NCBI RefSeq assembly: GCF_000632225.1
Contig: NZ_JFYV01000054.1
Location: 1 to 64,000 of the forward strand
Origin: Sphingomonas sp. RIT328
GTDB lineage: Bacteria > Pseudomonadota > Alphaproteobacteria > Sphingomonadales > Sphingomonadaceae
Reading direction: 5' to 3'
Length of the DNA: 64,000 bases
Each line of letters starts with the position of its first letter. Positions within the stretch are counted from its first letter, which is position 1. Shown one piece after another: positions 26,488-35,643 of the stretch. Position numbers and translations under genes: made by a program. The notes under the pieces are model-generated. The model was not told the DNA's origin. It was given only the letters and a program-made list of their open reading frames with translations, and searched no databases.

Positions 26488-26793
26488 GGTCATTCTCCTC
26501 TCCATGATGCCCGCGGTCCACCGCGCACATCGGTCTTGCACTGGTCGGACGCCGTATCCGTACGGTCGCCCCGTCATCATCACCGCGTAAAGATGAACGA
26601 TGACCTAATGGCTAAGCAGATGCCGTATACGGCAAGCTGCGGCCCGGTTAACCCGCTGTCGGGGCAAGTCAAGCGCCGCCACGCTGATTGTCCGGCGGGT
26701 GCGGCAGCGGTGCCACGAATGGCCGAATCGCGGCGTGGCGGCGTGCGACTCGGGGGTGGTGGGGCGTCCGCAAAGGGGGCCATCCGCGAGACG

Positions 26794-26883
26794 CCAGTCT
26801 TCCCGCGCGGGCTCGAACCCAGCGGCCAAGCAGGCCGGCGGCCGGTTGCGATGAGAAAACCGGGCGCCGCCTGCGCCGGGGCA
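26794..26883. repeat. Double-hairpin repeat, copy B (degraded)
   Basis: It follows the same order as copy A at 12606-12714: CCAGTC, TTCCCGCGC...GGG, CCCAGCGGCCAAGCAG, GATGAGAAAA and CGCCTGCGCCGGGGCA. It lacks about 18 bp near the left end, and its stems are no longer perfect. Confidence 0.65.
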
Positions 26884-26953
26884 CCGTGGGCTGGCGCACC
26901 GATTCACGCAGGCCAGGAGCCGGCTGGAGCAAGCCTCGCGACGACGCGGTCGC

Positions 26954-26979
26954 CCGACCGTCCCCAGCAGGACGGTCGG
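26954..26979. terminator. Perfect hairpin downstream of the beta-oxidation operon
   Basis: CCGACCGTCC (26954-26963) and GGACGGTCGG (26970-26979) form a 10 bp perfect stem about 60 bp beyond the stop of the HAD/ECH gene. It is a likely transcript end without a T-run. GGTCGG of the right arm can also pair with CCGACC at 26996-27001, so two alternative folds exist. Confidence 0.5.
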
Positions 26980-27038
26980 TTGGTTTGCGGAAGCCCCGAC
27001 CGATCATCAGGACCGCCGAACCACGACACCGCGACGGC

Positions 27039-29360
27039 TCAGTTGCGCAGCGGCTTCCCCGTCGTCAGCATCTGCTGGATGCGCGCCTGCGTCCGGGGAT
27101 CGCGCACCGCCTCCATGAACCCCTCGCGCTCGAGCGCGAGCAGGTCATCCTCGCCAACGACATCGACCAGATCGGCGTCGCCGCCGGTCAGGACGCGCGC
27201 CAGCCGGGCCGAGACGACGACGTCATAGTCGGTCGCCACGCCCTTCTTGTGGAAGCCGTCGACCACGCCGGCGATGCCGACCTGACCGCTTTCGCCGGGC
27301 AGGCGGAACGTCGGCTGCTCGGGCGGCGCATAGCCCGCGACCAGCGACAGCGCCTTGGCCTTGGCGTCGGCGAGCAGCCGGTCGCGGTTCATCGTGATGC
27401 CGTCGCTCGGCCGCAGCAGCAACATCTCCTTGGCGAGCGCCGCCGACTTGGAGACCTGCGCGGTCGAGATCGTCTCGAACGCCTTGGCGACCGCGGGCAT
27501 CGGCCCCTTGGGCAGCATCGGCGCATGCGCGAGCCGGTCGAGCAATTCGCCATTGCCGCCCCAGCCGGGCAACAGGCCAACGCCGCATTCGACCAGGCCG
27601 ATATAGCTTTCGGCATGCGCCTGCACCGCATCGGCGTGGAGCACCACCTCGCAGCCGCCGCCGAGCGCCATGCCCGCGGGCGCGGCCACGACGGGGAAGG
27701 GGGCATATTTCAGCGCCTTCATTGCCTGCTGACCGCCGGCGACGAGCTTTTCGATCTCGCCCCACATGCCGGCGGCGACCGCGAACATCGCCATGCCGAG
27801 ATTGGCGCCCGCCGAGAAGTTCGACCCTTCGTTGTAGATCACCAGCGCCTTGAACCGCTCTGCGACGATCGGAATCGCCTGCTGGATCAGCGCCATGATC
27901 TCGCCGTCGAGCGCGTTCATCTTGGTGGTGAATTCGAGCGCCGCGACGCCGTCGCCGATATCCCACAGCGCGGCCGAGGCATTGCGCAGCACCGGTTCGA
28001 CGCCGAGCTTGATGTCCTCGAGCAGCATCACGCCGTCGCCGCGCACCACGTCGGCATAGTCGCCGTCGCGGCTGAGGAACTGGCGCTTGCCGTCGACGAC
28101 GCGGTAGAAGCTGCGCTCGCCCGCGACGTCGAGGATCGCCGGCACGTCTCGGCCCGCGTCGCGCAGCCGCGCGGCAAAGGGCGCGGCGCCGATCCGGTCG
28201 ATCAGCTCGAACGGCCCGAACTTCCAATTGTAGCCGAGTTTCATCGCATCATCGATCGCGACGATATCGTCGGCAGCCTCCCCGATGAGCATCGCCGCAT
28301 AAGCGAGTGTCTTGCCGAGCACCTCCCAGGCATAGTCGCCGACCTTGCCGGGCGTCGCGATCAGCGCGGCGAGATCCTTCTCGGCCTTGGGCGGCAAGGC
28401 GGCGGGCTTGATCCCCTCGCGATAGTCACCGGTGGCAAGGTCGAGCGCGAGCTTGGTGCGCGTCGCCTTGTCGAAGCGGTAGAAGCCGCCCTTGCCCTTG
28501 CGGCCGGTGAAGCCCTCGGCGATCATCCTGTCGACCAGCGGCATCGGCCGCACCGTCTCGAAATAGGGGTCGCCCTGCGGCAGCGTCGACGACAGGCTCT
28601 TCGACAGCAACGGCATCAGATCGACGCCGACCAGGTCGACCAGCCCGAAGATACCGGTCTTGGGCACGCCCATCGGCCGGCCGCCGATCTGGTCCGCCTC
28701 TTCGACGGTCAGGCCCTGATCCATCGCCGCATTGATCGCGACGGCGAGCCAATAGGTGCCGATGCGGTTGGCGATGAAGCCCGGCGTGTCCTTGGCGCGG
28801 ACGATGCGCTTGCCCATGAAGCGATCGACGAAATCCTCGACCCGTCCCGCCACCGTCGCATCGGTCTGCGCGCCGCGGACGATCTCGATCAGCCGCATGT
28901 AGCGCGGCGGATTGAAGAAGTGGGTGATGAGGAAATCGGCCTTGAACTGGTCCGAGCGCCCGTCGACCAGCGCGCCGAGCGGAATGGTCGAGGTGTTCGA
29001 CGAGACGGCGGTGCCGGGGCGCTTGAGCGTTTCCAGCTTGGCGTAGAGCGACTGCTTGATGTCGAGCCGCTCGACGATCGCCTCGACGATCCAGTCGCAT
29101 TCGGCGACGCGGGCGAGGTGGTCGTCGATATTGCCCGTCTCGACCAGCTTCGCCGCGGCATTCGACATGAACGGCGCGGGGTCGGTCTTGAGCATCTTCG
29201 CCACCGCGCCCTTGGCGACCGCGTCGCGATCGTCGCCGTCCCTGGCCGGAATGTCGAGCAGCAGCACCGACACGCCGGCATTGGCGACCTGCGCGGCGAT
29301 GCCGGCGCCCATCACGCCGGCGCCGATCACGCACACTTTGCGAATGGCGTCAGTCATCAT
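27039..29360 (-). CDS. 3-hydroxyacyl-CoA dehydrogenase / enoyl-CoA hydratase fusion (FadN-type order)
   Basis: 773 aa bifunctional beta-oxidation enzyme. The N-terminal Rossmann domain (VCVIGAGVMGAGIAAQ) and HAD helical domain come first (SSNTSTIPL, FFNPPRYMRLIEI). The crotonase domain follows (about 490-690: NFSAGANLGM, PAGMALGGGCEVVLHADAV, GLVECGVGLLPGWGG with a catalytic Glu). E. coli FadB/FadJ have the opposite order. HAD-first matches Bacillus FadN and many alphaproteobacterial enzymes. It interconverts enoyl-, hydroxyacyl- and ketoacyl-CoA. The start at ATGATG (29360 or 29357) overlaps the thiolase stop, so the two are translationally coupled. Confidence 0.93.
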   Translation of the reverse strand: MMTDAIRKVCVIGAGVMGAGIAAQVANAGVSVLLLDIPARDGDDRDAVAKGAVAKMLKTDPAPFMSNAAAKLVETGNIDDHLARVAECDWIVEAIVERLDIKQSLYAKLETLKRPGTAVSSNTSTIPLGALVDGRSDQFKADFLITHFFNPPRYMRLIEIVRGAQTDATVAGRVEDFVDRFMGKRIVRAKDTPGFIANRIGTYWLAVAINAAMDQGLTVEEADQIGGRPMGVPKTGIFGLVDLVGVDLMPLLSKSLSSTLPQGDPYFETVRPMPLVDRMIAEGFTGRKGKGGFYRFDKATRTKLALDLATGDYREGIKPAALPPKAEKDLAALIATPGKVGDYAWEVLGKTLAYAAMLIGEAADDIVAIDDAMKLGYNWKFGPFELIDRIGAAPFAARLRDAGRDVPAILDVAGERSFYRVVDGKRQFLSRDGDYADVVRGDGVMLLEDIKLGVEPVLRNASAALWDIGDGVAALEFTTKMNALDGEIMALIQQAIPIVAERFKALVIYNEGSNFSAGANLGMAMFAVAAGMWGEIEKLVAGGQQAMKALKYAPFPVVAAPAGMALGGGCEVVLHADAVQAHAESYIGLVECGVGLLPGWGGNGELLDRLAHAPMLPKGPMPAVAKAFETISTAQVSKSAALAKEMLLLRPSDGITMNRDRLLADAKAKALSLVAGYAPPEQPTFRLPGESGQVGIAGVVDGFHKKGVATDYDVVVSARLARVLTGGDADLVDVVGEDDLLALEREGFMEAVRDPRTQARIQQMLTTGKPLRN

Positions 29361-30493
29361 GCGCGCTCCAGCACCGTGGCGATGCCCTGGCCGCCACCGA
29401 TACATTGGGTGGCGAGCGCATAGCGGCCGCCCTCGCGCTCGAGCAGCGCCGCCGCCTTGCCGACGATACGCGCGCCGGTCGCGCCGAGCGGATGGCCGAT
29501 CGCAATCGCGCCGCCGTCCTTGTTGATCGTCTCGTCCTTGAGGCCGAGGTCGCGGATGCAGGCGATCGCCTGGCTGGCGAAGGCCTCGTTGATCTCGACC
29601 ACGTCGAGGTCGGCGACGGCAACGCCCGCCCGCTCCAGCGCCTTGCGCGAGGCGCTGATCGGGCCGAGGCCCATCGTCTCGGGCTCGATCCCCGATACGC
29701 CGACCGCCTTGATCCGGGCGAGGATCTTGAGGCCGTGCTTGACCGCAAAGTCCTCCGACGTGACGAGCACGGCCGAGGCGCCGTCGGTCAGCGGCGACGA
29801 GGTGCCGGCGGTCACCGATCCATCCTGGCTGAACGCGGGCTTGAGCGCGCCGAGCGCCTCGACATTGGTGTCGGGGCGGATCGTGCCGTCCTCGCTGACC
29901 GTGCCCGCCTTGGTGGTGATCGGCACGATCTCGTCGGCAAGGCGGCCGTCGGTGCGCGCCGCGGCGGCCTTCTGCTGGCTCTTCACCGCAAAGGCATCCT
30001 GCTCGCCGCGGGTGATCTGATATTTGGTCGCGACGTTCTCCGCCGTTTCGCCCATGCCCATGTAGGCGCCGGGATTGGCCTTGGCGAGCGCCGGGTTGGG
30101 CAGGGGGTTGTAGCCGCCCATCGGAATGCGGCTCATCGATTCGAGGCCGGCGCAGATGAACGCCTCGCCCGCGCCGATCTGGATCTGGCCCATGGCGATA
30201 TGGATCGCGCTCATCGACGATCCGCAGAAGCGGTTGACCGTCATGCCGCCGACCGACAGCGGCAGATCGGCGAGCAGGCCGATCAGCCGCGCGACGTTGA
30301 GGCCCTGTTCGCCCTCCGGAAAGGCGCAGCCGAGGATGATGTCCTCGATCGCCGCCGCATCGACGCCGGTCTTCTCGATCAGCCCGCGAATCGTCTGCGC
30401 GGCGAGATCGTCGGGGCGGACGCGGGCGAGCGCGCCCTTGCCGGCGAGGTGGAAGGGCGAGCGCGCATAACCGGCGATGACGACGTTGGTCAT
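29357..30493 (-). CDS. fadA: Acetyl-CoA C-acyltransferase (3-ketoacyl-CoA thiolase)
   Basis: 378 aa. It cleaves 3-ketoacyl-CoA with CoA to acetyl-CoA and a shortened acyl-CoA, the last step of beta-oxidation. The nucleophile is C90 in NRFCGSSMSAIHIA. The second-half motifs are EINEAFASQAIACIRDL, GGAIAIGHPLGATGARI (catalytic His) and the C-terminal CIGGGQGIA (acid/base Cys). It is first in the operon with the HAD/ECH gene and divergent from fadD. The shared 122 bp region carries the promoter described at 30534-30571. Confidence 0.95.
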   Translation of the reverse strand: MTNVVIAGYARSPFHLAGKGALARVRPDDLAAQTIRGLIEKTGVDAAAIEDIILGCAFPEGEQGLNVARLIGLLADLPLSVGGMTVNRFCGSSMSAIHIAMGQIQIGAGEAFICAGLESMSRIPMGGYNPLPNPALAKANPGAYMGMGETAENVATKYQITRGEQDAFAVKSQQKAAAARTDGRLADEIVPITTKAGTVSEDGTIRPDTNVEALGALKPAFSQDGSVTAGTSSPLTDGASAVLVTSEDFAVKHGLKILARIKAVGVSGIEPETMGLGPISASRKALERAGVAVADLDVVEINEAFASQAIACIRDLGLKDETINKDGGAIAIGHPLGATGARIVGKAAALLEREGGRYALATQCIGGGQGIATVLERA

Positions 30494-30533
30494 GGAATCC
30501 TCTCTTTGCAGGCATCCGAGACTTGCGGGATGC

Positions 30534-30571
30534 CGTATAGGTGCGATACCTTCCCATTACGTCAAGTGACG
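30534..30571 (-). promoter_or_regulatory. MerR-type elongated promoter of the thiolase operon, with palindrome
   Basis: Read on the minus strand, TTGACG (30565-30560) is followed after 19 or 20 bp by CTATAC or TATACG (ending 30535/30534). A normal sigma-70 spacer is 17 bp; 19-20 bp is the hallmark of promoters activated by MerR-family proteins. The palindrome CGTCA-AG-TGACG (30560-30571) covers the -35. A MerR gene lies at 32329, after fadD. Confidence 0.5.
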
Positions 30572-30615
30572 CGAGCGGACAATATGCTCGGGACAGAAGA
30601 TGAGAGGATAGACGG

Positions 30616-32316
30616 ATGAGCGACACCGCGAGCCGAGAGTCGAGCGCATCGCAGACCCCTTCGCTGGCGATCCGCCATGGCGCGCCGCTCACCGCCCAAC
30701 CCCGCCTGCTCGGCGACCTGCTCGACCGGTCGGTGCAGCGCTTCCACGGTCGGCCCGCGGTCGACTTCATGGGTCGGATCACCAGCTGGGGCGCGCTGGG
30801 CGCCGATGTCGAGCGGGCCGCGGCGGCGCTGCAGGCGCTCGGCGTCGTCAAGGGGACGCGGGTCGCGCTGTGCCTGCCCAACACGCCCTATTATCCGGTG
30901 TTCTTCTTCGCGACGCTCAAGGCGGGCGGCATCGTCGTCAACGTCAACCCGCTCTACGTCGAGCGCGAGCTCACCCATCTGATTGAGGATTCCGGCGCGG
31001 AGATCATCGTCACCTGCGACATCGCCGAAATCCAGGCGCGCGTCCTCAAGGTCGCCGGCGAGACCGGCCTCCGCCACGTCATCACCTGCCCGATCGCCGA
31101 CGTGCTGCCCGGGCTCAAGCGGTTCGGCTACAGACTGGTCAAGCGCAAGGAGATCGGCCACGCTCCGGCGAGCGTGCAGCATCTCTATTACCGCGCCTTC
31201 ATGGCGAAGGGCGGTACGTCGCGCGCCGTCGCGGTCGATCCGCATGAGGTGGCGGTGCTGCAATATACCGGCGGCACCACCGGCGTGCCCAAGGCGGCGA
31301 TGCTCAGCCACGCCAATATCGTCGCCAACACCGACGCGATGCTGGTCCATTGCGGCGGCGAGGTGCCCGAGCAGGACCGCGTGCTCGGCGTGCTGCCGCT
31401 GTTCCACGTCTTCGCGCTGACCAACGTGCTGACCTTCTCGACGCTGGTCGCGGCGGAGATGATCCTGTTGCCGCGCTTCGAGCTCAAGCAGCTGCTGGCG
31501 ACGCTCAAGCGTACCCGGCCGACCTATTTTCCGGCGGTGCCGACGATCTACAACGCACTCGCCAACCTGCCCGCCGGCGAGCGGCCCGATCTGTCGGCGA
31601 TCAAGGTCTGCATCTCGGGCGGTGCGCCGCTGCCGGTCGAGGTGCGCCATGCGTTCGAGGCGCATACCGGCGCCAAGCTGGTTGAGGGATATGGCCTGTC
31701 CGAAGCCTCGCCGATCATCACCTGCAATCCGTTCGTGGGCGTCAACAAGGAAGGCTCGGCCGGTCTGCCCTTTCCGGGCACGACGATCGAGATTCGCGAC
31801 CGCGAGGATCCGACGCGGATCATGCCGGCGGGCGAGAAGGGCGAAATCTGCGCGCGCGGCCCGCAGGTGATGAGCGGCTATTGGCACAAGCCCGCCGAGA
31901 CGCAGGCCGCCTTCGCCGACGGCAGCCTGCGCACCGGCGACGTCGGCTATCTCGACGCCGACGGCTATCTGTTCATCGTCGACCGGATCAAGGACATGAT
32001 CCTGTGCGGCGGCTACAACGTCTATCCGCGCGTCATCGAGGAGGCGCTCTACGAACATCCCGCGGTGGTCGAGGCGGTGGTGATCGGCGTCGCCGATCCG
32101 CATCGCGGCCAGAGCCCCAAGGCGTTCGTCGTGGTCAACGATCCCGCCGTCACCGGCGCGGCCTTGCGCGATTTCCTGCGCGACAAGATCAGCAAGATCG
32201 AGCTTCCCCGCGAGGTGGAAATCCGCGACACTCTGCCCAAGACCTTGATCGGCAAGCTTTCCAAAAAAGAGCTCGTCGCCGAGGAAGAGGCCAAGGCGGC
32301 ACAGCACGCCGGCTGA
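30616..32316 (+). CDS. fadD: Long-chain fatty-acid--CoA ligase
   Basis: 566 aa AMP-forming ligase that activates free fatty acids after uptake. The P-loop-like AMP motif YTGGTTGVPKAAML is at about 217-230. GYGLSEASP, the YxxTGD-like SLRTGDVGYLDADGYLFIVDR hinge (given in two parts: SLRTGDVGYLD and ADGYLFIVDR) and the late lysine GKLSKKELV follow in the usual order. ATG at 30616. It is divergent from the thiolase operon and followed after 12 bp by a MerR regulator, so fadD and the regulator probably share a transcript. Confidence 0.94.
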   Translation: MSDTASRESSASQTPSLAIRHGAPLTAQPRLLGDLLDRSVQRFHGRPAVDFMGRITSWGALGADVERAAAALQALGVVKGTRVALCLPNTPYYPVFFFATLKAGGIVVNVNPLYVERELTHLIEDSGAEIIVTCDIAEIQARVLKVAGETGLRHVITCPIADVLPGLKRFGYRLVKRKEIGHAPASVQHLYYRAFMAKGGTSRAVAVDPHEVAVLQYTGGTTGVPKAAMLSHANIVANTDAMLVHCGGEVPEQDRVLGVLPLFHVFALTNVLTFSTLVAAEMILLPRFELKQLLATLKRTRPTYFPAVPTIYNALANLPAGERPDLSAIKVCISGGAPLPVEVRHAFEAHTGAKLVEGYGLSEASPIITCNPFVGVNKEGSAGLPFPGTTIEIRDREDPTRIMPAGEKGEICARGPQVMSGYWHKPAETQAAFADGSLRTGDVGYLDADGYLFIVDRIKDMILCGGYNVYPRVIEEALYEHPAVVEAVVIGVADPHRGQSPKAFVVVNDPAVTGAALRDFLRDKISKIELPREVEIRDTLPKTLIGKLSKKELVAEEEAKAAQHAG

Positions 32317-32328
32317 TTGGGGGAGTCT

Positions 32329-32784
32329 ATGCACGACGGCGGCGAGCTGCAGGGGATTCAGGAGGTGGCCGACATGCTCGGCGTCACCCCGCGCACCCTG
32401 CGCTTCTACGAGGACAAGGGATTGATCGAACCGTCCCGCATCGGGACGACGCGCGTCTATCGCCGCCGCGAGGTCGCGCGGATGCAGCTGATCCTGCGCG
32501 GCAAGCGGCTCGGCTTTTCGCTGACCGACATCGCCGAATTCCTCGACCTCTACGATGCCGACCCGCAGCATCTCGAACAGATGCGCGCGCTGGCCGAACG
32601 CGTCCGCCAGCGGATCACCGAGCTGGAGCAGCAGCGCGACACGCTCGACCAGACGCTCGCCGATCTCGCCAAGCTGGAAGGCGAGGCGCTCGCCCGCGTC
32701 CATGCCCATGATCCGGGCGGCAAGCTTTCGTCACGCACCATCGCGACCCAGGGAATTGATGTTCGGGCGGAAGGAGGCCTATAG
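32329..32784 (+). CDS. MerR family regulator of acyl-CoA/fatty-acid genes (inferred)
   Basis: 151 aa. N-terminal MerR helix-turn-helix (IQEVADMLGVTPRTLRFYEDKGLIEP) and wing (TRVYRRREVARMQLI), then a long coiled-coil dimer helix (LEQMRALAERVRQRI, TELEQQRDTLDQTL). There is no metal-binding cysteine motif, so it does not belong to the metal-sensing branch. It resembles the LiuR-like branch, which controls acyl-CoA and branched-chain amino acid catabolism. The start at 32329 follows GGGGAG. Its position after fadD, and the long-spacer promoter of the divergent thiolase operon, suggest it controls both. Confidence 0.85.
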   Translation: MHDGGELQGIQEVADMLGVTPRTLRFYEDKGLIEPSRIGTTRVYRRREVARMQLILRGKRLGFSLTDIAEFLDLYDADPQHLEQMRALAERVRQRITELEQQRDTLDQTLADLAKLEGEALARVHAHDPGGKLSSRTIATQGIDVRAEGGL

Positions 32785-32819
32785 GCAGCGCCACATCCCC
32801 AGGACCGTTGAGGTAATCC

Positions 32820-33860
32820 GTGGCCAAATCGCCTGCTCCTCCCGCCGTACCGCTCACCAATCGCGAGCGCCCCGCCGATCCCAAGCCGTTCGAGGCGACG
32901 AAGGAGCAATTGCTCGACTTCTACAAGCACATGCTGCTGATCCGCCGGTTCGAGGAGAAGGCGGGCCAGCTTTATGGTCTCGGCTTCATCGGCGGTTTCT
33001 GCCACCTCTACATCGGCCAGGAAGCGGTTGCGGTCGGCCTCCAGTCGGCGCTCGACGGCGAGAAGGATTCGGTGATCACCGGCTATCGCGATCACGGCCA
33101 TATGCTCGCCTACGGCATCGACCCCAAGGTGATCATGGCCGAGCTGACCGGCCGTGCCGCCGGCATCAGCCGCGGCAAGGGCGGTTCGATGCACATGTTC
33201 TCGACCGAACATAAGTTCTACGGCGGCCACGGCATCGTCGGCGCGCAGGTCAGCCTCGGCACCGGCCTCGCCTTCGGCCACAAGTACAGCAACGACGGCG
33301 GCGTCTGCCTTGCCTATTTCGGCGACGGCGCGGCCAACCAGGGCCAGGTGTACGAGAGCTTCAACATGGCCGAGCTGTGGAAGCTGCCGATCATCTTCGT
33401 GATCGAGAACAACCAGTATGCCATGGGCACCAGCGTCAACCGCGCCTCGGCCGAGGACCAGCTGTATCGCCGCGGCGAAAGCTTCCGCATTCCCGGCATC
33501 CAGGTCGACGGCATGGACGTGCTCGCCTGCCGCGGTGCCGCCGAGGAGGCGCTCGCCTGGGTGCGCGCGGGCAAGGGGCCGGTCATCCTCGAGATGAAGA
33601 CCTATCGCTATCGCGGCCATTCCATGTCCGACCCCGCCAAATACCGCAGCCGCGAGGAGGTGCAGGGGGTGCGCGACAAGTCCGATCCGATCGAGCACGT
33701 CAAGAAGCTGCTCGAAGCGCAAGGGGTGGGCGAGGCCGACCTCAAGACCATCGAACAAGAGATCCGCAAGACCGTGAACGAAGCCGCCGATTTCGCCGAG
33801 AGCACGCCCGAGCCCGATGAGGCCGAACTCTATACCGACGTGCTGGTGGAGACGTACTGA
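32820..33860 (+). CDS. pdhA: Pyruvate dehydrogenase E1 component, alpha subunit
   Basis: 346 aa. Thiamine-diphosphate subunit of the PDH complex, decarboxylating pyruvate and passing the acetyl group to lipoamide. The start is GTG at 32820 with GAGG at good spacing. The ThDP motif begins GDGAANQGQ at about 168 and ends at N197-N198 ([10 protein letters not shown]). The phosphorylation-loop-like region [18 protein letters not shown] and the early [13 protein letters not shown] are typical of alpha2beta2 E1. It is separated from pdhB by one base. Confidence 0.96.
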   Translation: MAKSPAPPAVPLTNRERPADPKPFEATKEQLLDFYKHMLLIRRFEEKAGQLYGLGFIGGFCHLYIGQEAVAVGLQSALDGEKDSVITGYRDHGHMLAYGIDPKVIMAELTGRAAGISRGKGGSMHMFSTEHKFYGGHGIVGAQVSLGTGLAFGHKYSNDGGVCLAYFGDGAANQGQVYESFNMAELWKLPIIFVIENNQYAMGTSVNRASAEDQLYRRGESFRIPGIQVDGMDVLACRGAAEEALAWVRAGKGPVILEMKTYRYRGHSMSDPAKYRSREEVQGVRDKSDPIEHVKKLLEAQGVGEADLKTIEQEIRKTVNEAADFAESTPEPDEAELYTDVLVETY

Positions 33861-33861
33861 G

Positions 33862-35283
33862 ATGGCGATCGAGATCAAGATGCCCGCGCTCTCCCCGACG
33901 ATGGAGGAAGGCACGCTCGCCAAATGGCTCGTGAAAGAGGGTGACAGCGTCAAGTCCGGCGACATCATGGCCGAGATCGAGACCGACAAGGCGACGATGG
34001 AGTTCGAGGCGGTCGACGAAGGGACGATCGGCAAGATCGTCATCGCCGAAGGCACCGACAATGTGAAGGTCGGCGACGTCATCGCCTTGCTGCTCGAAGA
34101 GGGCGAGAGCGCCGATTCGGTCGCCGCCCCCGCCACCAAGGACGACAGCGCCAAGGGCGACGCCCAGGCGGACGAGCAGAAGCCGGCCGACAAGGTCGAG
34201 GATTCGGCGCACCCGGCGCAGGAGAAGGTCGAGACGGGCGCGCGCCAGCTGTTCGATGCGGCGAGCAACGACGGCAGGCGCGATCCCGAGATCCCCGCCG
34301 GCACCGAAATGGTCCGCACCACCGTCCGCGAAGCGCTGCGCGACGCGATGGCGGAAGAGATGCGCAAGGACGACCGCGTCTTCGTGATGGGCGAGGAGGT
34401 CGCGCAATATCAGGGTGCGTACAAGGTGACGCAGGGCCTGCTCGATGAATTCGGCGACCGCCGCGTCATCGACACGCCGATCACCGAATATGGCTTTGCC
34501 GGCGTCGGCACCGGTGCGGCGATGGGCGGGCTCAAGCCGATCATCGAGTTCATGACGTTCAACTTCGCCATGCAGGCGATCGATCACATCATCAATTCGG
34601 CGGCCAAGACCAACTATATGTCGGGCGGCCAGATGCGCTGCCCGATCGTCTTCCGCGGCCCCAACGGTGCGGCGAGCCGCGTCGGCGCGCAGCACAGCCA
34701 GAATTATGCGCCCTGGTATGCCAGCGTCCCCGGCCTGATCGTCATCGCGCCCTATGACGCGGCGGACGCCAAGGGCCTGCTCAAGGCGGCGATCCGGTCG
34801 GAAGATCCGGTCGTCTTCCTCGAGAACGAGCTGATGTACGGCCGCTCGTTCGAAGTCCCCAAGCTCGACGATTACGTCCTGCCGATCGGCAAGGCGCGGA
34901 TCATGCGCGAGGGCAAGCACGTCACCCTGGTCAGCTATTCGATCGGCGTCGGCCTCGCGCTCGAAGCCGCCGAGACGCTGGCAGGCGAGGGGATCGAGGC
35001 GGAGGTCATCGACCTGCGCACGCTGCGCCCGCTCGACAAGCAGACGGTGCTGAACAGCCTCGCCAAGACCAACCGCCTGGTGGTGGTCGAGGAAGGCTGG
35101 CCGACCTGCTCGATCGCGTCGGAGATCACCGCGATCGTGATGGAAGAGGCGTTCGACGATCTCGACGCGCCGGTGCTGCGCGTCACCAACGAGGACGTGC
35201 CGCTGCCTTATGCCGCCAATCTCGAGAAAAAGGCGCTGATCGACGCTCGGCGCGTCGTCGCCACGGTGAAGAAGATCGTCTGA
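33862..35283 (+). CDS. pdhB: Pyruvate dehydrogenase E1 component, beta subunit with N-terminal lipoyl domain
   Basis: 473 aa. Residues 1-80 are a complete lipoyl domain ([18 protein letters not shown]; lipoylated K43 in [10 protein letters not shown]). An acidic Ala/Lys/Asp linker (about 85-130) leads to the E1 beta domain ([48 protein letters not shown]). Fusion of a lipoyl domain to E1 beta is a known alphaproteobacterial trait. The E2 and E3 genes are not adjacent in the window. ATG at 33862; the gene ends at a strong terminator. Confidence 0.96.
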   Translation: MAIEIKMPALSPTMEEGTLAKWLVKEGDSVKSGDIMAEIETDKATMEFEAVDEGTIGKIVIAEGTDNVKVGDVIALLLEEGESADSVAAPATKDDSAKGDAQADEQKPADKVEDSAHPAQEKVETGARQLFDAASNDGRRDPEIPAGTEMVRTTVREALRDAMAEEMRKDDRVFVMGEEVAQYQGAYKVTQGLLDEFGDRRVIDTPITEYGFAGVGTGAAMGGLKPIIEFMTFNFAMQAIDHIINSAAKTNYMSGGQMRCPIVFRGPNGAASRVGAQHSQNYAPWYASVPGLIVIAPYDAADAKGLLKAAIRSEDPVVFLENELMYGRSFEVPKLDDYVLPIGKARIMREGKHVTLVSYSIGVGLALEAAETLAGEGIEAEVIDLRTLRPLDKQTVLNSLAKTNRLVVVEEGWPTCSIASEITAIVMEEAFDDLDAPVLRVTNEDVPLPYAANLEKKALIDARRVVATVKKIV

Positions 35284-35289
35284 GACAGG

Positions 35290-35322
35290 CGCCCCCTCTC
35301 CCTTGCGGGAGGGGGCGTTTTC
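35290..35322 (+). terminator. Rho-independent terminator of pdhAB
   Basis: CGCCCCCTCTCCC (35290-35302) pairs with GGGAGGGGGCG (35307-35317) around TTGC, followed by TTTTCC. It starts seven bases after the pdhB stop. Confidence 0.85.
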
Positions 35323-35454
35323 CGGCGGGGGCGGCTCGCCGATGCTTTCGCCTGAGAAGTAGGGCTTTGGTGGCAAAAGCCGTTGGATCACTCGGACGGT
35401 GACGTGTCCGGTTGCGTGAGCCTTTGCTCAAGCCTCACCGTCGCCCGACACGCC

Positions 35455-35548
35455 GTCACCCCGGACCTGTTCCGGTGTTCACCGTCCCGCCCAACTACCG
35501 GCTCATGCCCTTGCGGACGGGTGGATGCCGGAACAAGTCCGGCCTGAC
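35455..35548. repeat. Imperfect inverted repeat of the CCGGAACAAGTCCGG type
   Basis: The left arm GTCACCCCGGACCTGTTCCG (35455-35474, continuing to about 35483) is inverted and repeated at 35519-35548 (GTGGATGCCGGAACAAGTCC then GGCCTGAC). The arms are about 30 bp with a few mismatches, around a 35 bp centre. Similar 'accggacttgttccgg' elements are scattered in many alphaproteobacterial genomes. Confidence 0.7.
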
Positions 35549-35643
35549 CTAACCGCTTCGAATGATGGGTCACCCCGGCTGCGGGTCTGCGTCGCGGGAT
35601 GATGATCCCAATGATCTTACCTGCGCCCCACAATCAAATCCGA

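Larger units (their letters stand above)
26488..27038. other. Non-coding region upstream of DUF2147 and downstream of the beta-oxidation operon
   Basis: 551 bp without a supportable gene; the long frames crossing it are shadows of the flanking genes. It holds a diverged copy of the double-hairpin repeat (26794-26883), a perfect hairpin (26954-26979) and presumably the DUF2147-fadL promoter near 26500-26640. Confidence 0.65.
35284..35643. other. Non-coding gap between convergent pdhB and tadE genes
   Basis: 360 bp without a supportable gene. It holds the pdhB terminator (35290-35322) and the imperfect inverted repeat at 35455-35548. A second, shorter GTCACCCCGG motif near 35569-35578 may be a remnant of a further copy. 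Confidence 0.65.

Noticed and set aside
26688-29423. A 911-codon plus-strand frame across the HAD/ECH gene.
   Set aside because: It is Arg/His/Asp-rich without any domain and antisense to a clearly functional enzyme.
27039-30884. A single 1281-residue frame that appears to join the thiolase region to the HAD/ECH protein.
   Set aside because: The upstream part is out of frame with the real thiolase; the HAD/ECH protein starts at ATGATG overlapping the thiolase stop.
35401-35640. A possible remnant of an insertion sequence in the pdhB-tadE gap, because of the inverted repeats.
   Set aside because: No transposase fragment or target-site duplication could be seen; the arms fit an intergenic repeat better.
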